A DNA stretch of 64,000 nt from Calamus simplicifolius (lineage: Eukaryota > Streptophyta > Magnoliopsida > Arecales > Arecaceae), in NCBI GenBank assembly GCA_900491605.1, contig UESW01004360.1, forward strand, positions 209,986-273,985. Reading direction: 5' to 3'. How positions within the stretch are numbered: position 1 is the stretch's first letter; each line of letters begins with the position of its first letter. Shown in pieces: positions 57,342-64,000 of this stretch. Under the pieces are notes generated by a model, which saw only the letters and a list, made by a program, of their open reading frames with translations, was not told the DNA's origin and ran no database searches. The position numbers and the translations under genes were made by a program.

Positions 57342-58289
57342 CTGTAAGAAAAATAATGAAGAAAAGCATTAACTTTTGTTTGAAATTTCAAGACAGCCAA
57401 ACTGAGGACTCGTCTAAAAGTAATCACCTTCACAAGGAGGTAAGAAAAGCTTATAAAGCAATCTGCAATTGGATAGCTTATTAGAATTTAAATAACAGAA
57501 ACACTGCAAAAAGTAGGCTGTATAATTTGCTGGGAATGATTCCTCTTCCTTCTTCACATAATAAACTCTTTATTCTGATTTTAATCGTATAACTTATACG
57601 AGTCTTCTATCTGTTTTATGAATGTAAAAGACAACGAAACTGCTAGAAACTAATTAATACATTTAGTGTTTTTACAGTTTACATTTGCACATATTTCTAG
57701 ACATTATGGTTCACCTTTTCAAGCTGCACATGGCATGTTGGAGAAAAGGCAAAGGTGCACCCAATTAGAATGGATTCTTTAATAACGTTATTTGTGGCCA
57801 ACCATAGAACCAATGTTAGTTACAACTTCGAAGGAAAATTAGTTACTACAGAAGATATTTCAAGTTTATGCTTCCATATGAACATGTAATTATATAATGG
57901 TGTTTAAATGAAATCAAAAAATTAGTGTTTGAGGATTTTATTTCCAAAATCGACTTTCACCTTTCTATGGCCGCATCAAGCTAACAAATTGTAGAAATTG
58001 TGGGTGCAAAAGCTGGGACTGCTAAAGAAAGATCTATGCCGGAAGTAAGTGGGGAAAAGAAAATTACGAAATTTGATAATTCTACTTTAAGTTAAGACTT
58101 TTGATTCCACAGGATGGGGTCTCGGTAAGTTTTCATGACATGGCCTCTGCAACCACCAACCCTCTGTGGAACGATCAAAAGCTTTAGACTATTGAATCCA
58201 AAGAAAATTACCCTCAAAATTATAAGTACTCGTTTAGGTTCTAATGACGTCCGATCACCGACGATGACCGTCAAAAGGCTTCATAAAGT
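57342..58289. other. Sequence between the SEH1-type pseudogene and element C
   Basis: No gene was recognised. The first SEH1 exon would be expected here but was not found. Confidence 0.4.
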
Positions 58290-58601
58290 TGTTGGTAAAG
58301 CTTGGACCTGCAAGAAATCCCAGGGCCGGAGGTTGCTCTGGCGGGGACCCTCCGACGGGCAAGTTAGTGATCGGGGTCACAGCCGTAAGCTTGAGAAAGC
58401 TCGGAAAGAAGGGCTCAGAGAATCCGAAGGTTCTCCGAGCACTAAGAGTGTAATCAGAATATCCTTAGAATGGCTTACTTTGCACATGATCCATCTTACC
58501 CTTTTATGGACCCTTGATTTTAGTCTGGGGATCAGCCACGTGGAGTTCCGTGGAGAAGTGTCTGCTAAACTCATGGTGATTACGTGAGTTCAGAGACGAT
58601 T

Positions 58602-58780
58602 GGTGGGCCTGGTCTTGTTGGACACACGGGCCAATTGGTTGATGAGCATGTACCATCGGGCACGTGGGACAGGTGGTAGGTGGGCCTGATCTTGTCGAAC
58701 ACACGGGCCAGTTGGTTGGTAGGTCTGGTTCCATCGGGTGCATGAGACAGGTGATAGGTGGGCCTAGTCCCATCGGGTGC
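58602..58780. repeat. ~77-bp tandem repeat in the element C LTR
   Basis: The unit GGTGGGCCTGGTCTTG begins at 58602, about 58679 and about 58757 (third copy partial). Confidence 0.75.
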
Positions 58781-58890
58781 GGCTTGCTTACGTGGGGGGC
58801 CACGTAGGCATCGGAAATCGCCCGAGGGTTGCTGTGGGGACCAGCGTTATGGTCGGCGTTGAGGCTGATTTTGGGTGCGGACCGCCTCGA

Positions 58891-59385
58891 GGAAGGGTTG
58901 CCGAGGGCTGCCTTGAAGAAACAGGGCTGCTGAGAAGCATGGCCGCTTTGAAGAGACGGGGCCGCCGAGGGCCGCCTTGAAGAAACGGGACCGCTGAGGA
59001 GCGGAGCCGCTTTAGAGAGATGGGGCTACCGAGGGCCGCCTTGAAGAAACAGGGCCGCAAAGGAGCGGGCCGCTTTGAAGAGACAGGGCCACCGAGGGCC
59101 GCCTTGGAGAAACAGGGCCGTTGAGGAGGGCCACTTTGGAGAGGCGGGCCGCCGAGGGCCGCCTTGGAGAAACAGGGCTGCTGAGGAGCGGGACCACCGA
59201 GGGCCGCCTTGGAGAAGCGAGGCTGCCGAGGGCCACTTCGGAGAAACAGAGCCGCCGAGGGCCGCCTTGGAGAAGCGGGGCCGCTGAGGAGAGGCAGGGT
59301 CGTCGAAGGCCGCCTTGGAGAAACGGGACCGCCTTGAAGAAGCGAGGGCCATCGAGGAGCGGAACTGCTTTGGAGAAGGCTTCGT
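58891..59385. repeat. GC-rich tandem array in the element C LTR
   Basis: Eight or nine units of 29-64 bp begin GGGCCGCCTTGGAGAAACAG. The array produces long reading frames on both strands (up to about 200 codons, Arg/Pro/Ser-rich). They reflect repeat periodicity and are not called as genes. Confidence 0.88.
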
Positions 59386-59446
59386 CTGGCCCCCACCATC
59401 AGTTAGTTCTATCGTTAATGCCCACGTGGCGTTACTAGCCACATCA

Positions 59447-59460
59447 ATGTCTCCCGCTCT
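59447..59460 (-). promoter_or_regulatory. Polypurine tract of element C
   Basis: Plus strand ATGTCTCCCGCTCT; the minus strand is AGAGCGGGAGACAT directly before the LTR start TGATGTGGC. Confidence 0.6.
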
Positions 59461-60282
59461 CGAGCTCGAGGGGTCACGCGTCTGTTGGCTCTTGGGCGAA
59501 AGGAGCACAAAAATTTGTCATAATTGCCGGCTTAGCACGCCATTAACCGTCAGAGGTGGGGGCGCATCTTCCCGAGGCGATGTCGCTTCGAAGTCCATCC
59601 ACATTTAAGGAAAAGCATGGAACATGGAACCGATCTCGTACACATTTAGGGAGTCTCTCGAGGGACGAAAAAGTCGAGCACCATCATTAGGTCACCACTC
59701 TCCACGTCCCATCATTGGCCATGGATCTCGCTCCTTGTGCGGAACCGAGGCACCATATCTCGGGCGAAAGGGGAGCTGTGGACAGCTGGATGCGGGCCTC
59801 AATCGCAGACGGCAGCGTGGCAGTGCTTCGGGCTGGACGATTCAAAAATCCTATATAAAATCGTCTCGCCCGTCCGAGCGCGTCCTTTATGCCATCATTG
59901 TCCTTCTTGTCATCCTCTTCCCAGAGTCTTTGAGCTTTCAGAGTCCGAACCTTTCGTTCTTTCATCTCGACACCAGGTTAGTCCTTTTTGTCTCCCTAAT
60001 TCTTTTTGTCTCCCTAGTTTGCTAAAGGCCCGCTACGACTCCTCCCCCGTCCTCGAAAGAGGAGGAGGTTCCGTTGATCCACCGTAGACATTGGCCGGTT
60101 GATGGAATCACCATACGCGATCGCCCGACGATAGCCACCCAACCACTACCACCCTCCCTGCCTAGGGCGCCTCCACCTAGGGTGGTTCCTGCTAGAGTAG
60201 CTCCGCTGCCTCCAGTCCGTCCGGTCCCTCCTCCAGTGGCCACCTCTGACCTTGCAGGGCCAGAGGGGGCGGCCTCTACCAT
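59461..60282 (+). other. Leader region of the antisense gene in element C
   Basis: Between the purine tract and the antisense gene. A TATA-like CTATATAAAATC lies near 59849-59860 with a pyrimidine-rich stretch after it. The plus frame at 60074-60282 is Pro-rich and open into the gene, so the protein may start upstream at 60074. Confidence 0.4.
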
Positions 60283-62350
60283 GACCCCTAAGGAGGTAGA
60301 AGACCTCAAGACTAGGTATATGGTTCCCAACTTTATCCGTCTGTCCGCACCTGGGCCCGAGAACAGGGTGACCTCCAATCAAACCGGTCGGGTAGTCCTG
60401 TACGATGAGTTCTTCAGGTGTGGGCTTCATCTTCTTTCCACCCATTCATTCTTAACCTCTTAGATAGGTACAATCTTGTCCCAGCGCAGTTGACTCTGAA
60501 TTCAGTTCGGATCATCTATTGCTTTACTGTCCTATGCTTCTTCCATGGCTCGGAAGCTAGAATTTCTCTGTTCCGAGCCTTCTATAAGCTCCGCCACCAC
60601 AGTGAGGACGGGTGATCGATTTTTACCTCCAGGCTAGATAGGACCCTTCCACTGAAACTCCCCTCCAAAGTCAAGGGATGAAAATCCCGATTTTTGTTTG
60701 CCTATGTGGACGGAGTGAGGACGAGTTAGAGAAATCCTGACATCGGCCCCAATAAGGACTCCACTATGGACAAGAGGAACCGGGAGCTATTCGACCGCTT
60801 AATGTCCTCCGAGATCCCTCCCTGCACGGAGTTGTCAGCCGAGGCCAACCTCTATGAGGCTGAATTGGCCCCGACAGTCGGTGAGCGCGAGACTTCACCC
60901 CTCTGGCTTTTTTTTTTTTGCTTAGCTTCTTTTTTGACCGTCGGTTTTTGGTGCAGCGATGAAGTTGCCTGCTGAGAAACTGAAGGCGGCAATGCGGAAG
61001 AGGAGGGAGGAGGTCGGTGAGGTTGTGAGACCGGCCAAAAAAGTTCGGCGGAAGGCCCAGGGCGAGCCGGCCCAGGCCTCCACGGCTCCTACGGAGGTGG
61101 CCCCCGCGGAGGGGCTGGTGGAGAATGTTCCGGCGGAGATGCCAATGGAGAGGGACGTCCCCATCATGGCCGAGACGGAACCGAAGAGGAGGGGCCAGTC
61201 GGCCCAGGCGGGGGAAGCTGTTGACAAGCCCCCAGTAGTTGTTGAGCCGTGGAGGCCGCCGCCCCGAAGGTCGAAGGGGATCCTCTAGTCCCCATCGAGG
61301 CGACGGGGGCAAGGGACGCGAGGGCCGAGAGGGAGCACCCGGCTTCCCCCGAGCCGGAGATGAAGGCGGCGACTTTGGGAGTCGGGGATGAAGAGGGGCC
61401 GACAGGCGACGGCGAAGCGGAGCCAACAACCCCGCGATCGCCGCCTACTCGGGATCCTTGGCATGAGCCACGACGGCCATCGAGGTTCTCGGCGATGGAT
61501 AGCGGGCGTCTGGCGGAGCACCTGCTGGAGAGGATTCACCTGCCGCGCTTTTGTGAGCAGCTCGAGCACGAGCCCGTAGCTAGAATCCTCGATGCCAAGT
61601 ACGTGTCGGTGCTTCAGGTAAGCTCCCGTCACACCGTATTCCTTCTTATCGATTATAACTGAGCTTTGACTGACTCCTTGGCTTTTGTAGATGGCCAACG
61701 AAGTTCTCATCCTTCGGACGCCCTGATCCAGACTGGTGTTGTCGTCGACCACTCACAGACCCGGTTGGCCAAGTACAGGGGTCGGTGCGACGAGTTGGCC
61801 GGGAGGTTGGCCGAGGCCTGGGCCAGGATGACCGAGATGGCCGGTAAAATTCTCACGGCTGACGCCGATCACGATGAATGGAAGGCTCGGTCCAGAGAGG
61901 CTGAGGCGAAGGCAGCAACCGAGCTTAACCGAAGCTTGGCGGGAGGCCAAGTTGGCGATACTCGAGGAGAGGTTGGAGTCGGCCGAAGGCAAGGTCGACA
62001 AACTGACTCAGAAACTCGGGGACGCCATGGATCGGGCCAAGACGGCGGAAGCCAACGCCCTTACCACCGAGGAGAGGGCCGCCTTGGCAGAGTTGGATGC
62101 CCAGGCGGCCAAAATAAGGAAGGCCGACGCCGAGGCCCGGGCTCAGAACGCCGTCGAACAGTTCAAAAGCTCCTCGGTGTTCAAGTAGGAGGTGACGAGG
62201 CTAGTCTTGATGCCTATGCCCAAGGCTTTGCGCACTGCAAGGAGAGGGTCGCCCAAGTCTTCGGAATTGACGACCTCAGTGCTGTCCAGCCTAGAGACCC
62301 TATGATGTGGAGTCGAACAAGGATGAGGCCGACGATGAACCGAGGCCTGC
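60283..62350 (+). pseudogene. Antisense multi-exon Transposase_28-like gene of element C
   Basis: Exon 1 (60283 or 60074 to 60880) begins MTPKEVEDLKTRYMVPNFI, with RVVLYDEFFRCGLHL. After a frame change near 60430 come LVPAQLTLNS and ARISLFRAFYKLRHH. Further stops follow up to NRELFDRLMSSEIPPCTELS. Intron 1 is 60881-60956. Exon 2 (60957-61617) is acidic/basic and disordered (KLPAEKLKAAMRKRREEVGE) with one frame change near 61250. Intron 2 is 61618-61690. Exon 3 (61691 onward) is coiled coil (RLAKYRGRCDELAGRLAEAW; KLAILEERLESAEGKVDKL), then EQFKSSSVFK and DEASLDAYAQGFAHCKERVA. A third intron was not seen here. Its order matches elements A and B. Several frameshifts make it defective; function unknown. 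Confidence 0.7.
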
Positions 62351-62664
62351 CGAGCCGTAGACACTTAGGCTCCTTCCTTTGTTTTCTTTTCTGTATTTCC
62401 CTTTTCTTTTAGCTTGTAACTGGCCGTAAGTTGGCCTTATGTAATCCCTCAAATCATTAATGAAAAGGAGAAAGTTTTTGCTCTAAGTATGCAATGTCAC
62501 TTAGCTGTTGTATTTGCCTTGTCTTGTTGTGATGGTGTGCCGACCTCGATCCTTAGGTTCAGTCGCAGGTGTCCGTAGTTCTCCCTGCGATCCGACTAGG
62601 GTCTGTGTGAACTCGTGTTGCTGCTGAGTCCTTAGACTAGTCGGTGTCGATTAGGTGCTGCTTG

Positions 62665-63230
62665 TCAGAGCCGCCTTGGAGGTTTCATGTCGGTCGAGGG
62701 GCGACTTACGGGGCTGTTAGGGTCTTGAACCGTCTCGATGGCATCTCCAAGCCAGACCAAGCGGTGACCCGTTAGCCGCGATGCCGCCAAGCTCCTTTAA
62801 AACCGCCTTGAGGGTTTGTGTGTCGGTCCGAGAGGCGACTCGAGCGGGTACGGGGCTGTTAGGGTCTTGAACGCCTCGGTGGCGTCTCCAAGCCAGACCG
62901 AGCGATGACCCGTTAGTCGCGATGCTGCCGAGCTCCTTTAGAACTACCTCGAGGGTTTGTATGCCATCCCAAGAGATGACTCGAGCGGGTACAGAGCTGT
63001 TAGGGTATTGAGCTGACTCGAGGGCATCTTCAAGCTAGACCGAGTGGTGACCCATTAGCCGCGATGCCGCTGAGCTCCTTTAGAACCACCTCGGGGATTT
63101 GTATGCCAACTCGAGGGGTGACTTGAGTGAGTACGGAGCTGTTAGGGTATTAAACCAACTCGGGGGCATCTCCAAGCTGGATCGAGTGGTGACCCATTAG
63201 CCACGATGCCGCCGAGCTCTTTTAGATGAT
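62665..63230. repeat. ~142-bp tandem repeat, four copies, in element C
   Basis: The landmark GCTGTTAGGGT occurs at 62713, 62855, 62996 and 63138, giving a period of 141-142 bp. Units include GACCCRTTAGCCGCGATGCC and GCCGAGCTCCTTTAGAAC. It lies between the antisense gene and pol, where element B has its arrays. Confidence 0.92.
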
Positions 63231-63745
63231 AGGTCCTCAGCCTTGGAGATAAGTCGAATGTAAAGGTTGGAAACTTCTTTTATTATCATCAGCCAAGAGA
63301 GTACATCATTGATATTATTGGTGAAGATTGACCGCATTCCAGGTACATGGGATGGGCCATCCGCCGAGTTCTTCAATCCGGTTTGCTCCTCGGTGAAGCA
63401 CATCGGTGATGTGGTAAGGACCCTTCTAATTTGGAGATAATTTGTCCTCCTTTGTTGGCTTGGATACCTTGGCCTTTTTGAGGACCAAATTTCTAGGGCG
63501 AAACATTTTGGGATAGACCCGAGCATTGTAGTACTTGGTTGCTCATTGGCGGAACGTTGCCATTCTGAGCCATGCTCGATCGCGTGCCTCGTCAATGAAA
63601 TTGAGATTGGCCCTTAGCTGCATTAAGTTGTCCTTTTCATTATAGGACTCCACTCGAGGGCTTGGTAGGCCAATCTCAACGGGGATGACCGCCTCGGATT
63701 CTAAGACAAGGCTAAAGAGGGTCTGATGGGGCACGAAAAAAATTG
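63230..63745 (-). pseudogene. Integrase C-terminal part of element C pol
   Basis: The minus-strand frame 63734-63543 reads HQTLFSLVLESEAVIPVEIG then LPSPRVESYNEKDNLMQLRA, the typical end of a gypsy integrase core region. It continues after a stop as TKYYNARVYPKMFRPRNLVL and LSPNWKGPYHITDVL, the C-terminal DNA-binding part. Upstream pol is absent: the homology stops near 63745. Integrase inserts the DNA copy into the host genome. Confidence 0.85.
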
Positions 63746-64000
63746 GTGGAATGAGGGGAAAGTGATGTGTTCTAAGTGATTACCATCCTTAATGAACATT
63801 TGAGCCAAAGCTATGGCTGAATTCATGCATGGGAGAAATGAAGAACATCAAACCGGAAGCAGAAATCTAAACACCATTGTGCAAGCTTCTTTCAAAGAAA
63901 TAAAAAGATTAGGATCTAAAGGTATGGAAACCTTCAAACTAAGTTAAGCCACCTTTAAAACTTCAGATCTAACGGACCAAGAGGTATTTTTTTTTTTTTT
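63746..64000. other. Sequence beyond the break of element C
   Basis: AT-rich, with a poly(T) run at the window end; no similarity to pol or other features was recognised. Confidence 0.4.

Larger units (their letters stand above)
58290..59446 (-). repeat. 3' LTR of element C
   Basis: The plus strand starts about TGTTGGTAAAGCTTGGACC and ends GCCACATCA. Its first 120 bp resemble the start of the element B LTR (GGACCTGCAAGA, then GGACCCTCCGACG). A minus-strand TATA motif (CCATAAAAGGG) lies near 58496-58506. The left border is less certain than the right one. Confidence 0.68.
58290..63745 (-). mobile_element. Element C: 3' part of a third Tat-lineage Ty3/gypsy retrotransposon
   Basis: Plus-strand layout is LTR (58290-59446, reversed), purine tract (about 59447-59460), antisense gene (60283 to about 62350), tandem 142-bp repeats (62665-63230), then the integrase end on the minus strand (63230-63745). 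This matches element B gene for gene, but sequence similarity is low outside the coding motifs, so it is a different family. Everything upstream of the integrase C terminus is missing, with a break at about 63745 inside the window. Confidence 0.8.

Noticed and set aside
58788..59508. Long minus-strand frames (160-203 codons, Pro/Arg/Ser-rich)
   Set aside because: They lie wholly within the GC-rich tandem array of the element C LTR; stop-free units explain them.

Overview
This window is nuclear DNA from a flowering plant, most likely a monocot and possibly a palm (the palm guess is my inference from the general look of the WRKY gene and the retroelements). Supporting signs are GT-AG introns, TATA-box LTR promoters, several plant-specific LTR retrotransposon lineages, an L1-type LINE with an RNase H domain, and fragments of plant host genes. 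Nothing bacterial or organellar was seen.

Layout. 1-5632: the 3' half of a SIRE/Maximus-type Ty1/copia element (RNase H tail, env-like second ORF, 3' LTR), abutting an inverted related LTR on its left. 5633-6838: the 3' end and LTR of a second copia element, into which the SIRE-type element inserted. 7780-8420: a worn Ty3/gypsy RT/RNase H fragment. 11742-16030: a copia element (E, minus strand) with both LTRs, a PBS and an internal gag-to-RT deletion, inserted in a TA microsatellite. 17396-18855: the one clearly gene-like host locus, a three-exon group III WRKY transcription factor whose third exon carries a frameshift. 19540-24951: 3' part of a Tat-lineage gypsy element (A, plus strand). 26610-32884: a near full-length L1-type LINE (minus strand) with target-site duplication. 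34600-37792: remains of a BEACH/WD40 protein gene (minus strand) with nonsense mutations. 38407-57341: remains of a SEH1-like nucleoporin gene (minus strand), split by a complete 14-kb Tat-lineage gypsy element (B, 38643-52702). 58290-63745: part of a third Tat-lineage element (C, minus strand).

The most interesting system is in the three Tat-lineage elements A, B and C. Each carries, downstream of pol and in ANTISENSE to it, a multi-exon gene of the 'putative gypsy type transposon' (Transposase_28-like) family followed by long coiled coils. Short introns of 68-88 bp sit at equivalent places in the copies. Because the gene is antisense, its introns would not be spliced out of the genomic RNA of the element and could survive reverse transcription. 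The same elements carry tandem arrays in the LTR and between pol and the antisense gene. In A and B these are built on a 5-bp-stem/5-nt-loop palindrome (YTCGG-N5-CCGAR), and a 36-bp hairpin lies beside the polypurine tract.

All retroelement coding regions here carry frameshifts or stops, so I annotate them as pseudogenes or relics. Family names come from my reading of motifs; no database search was run.
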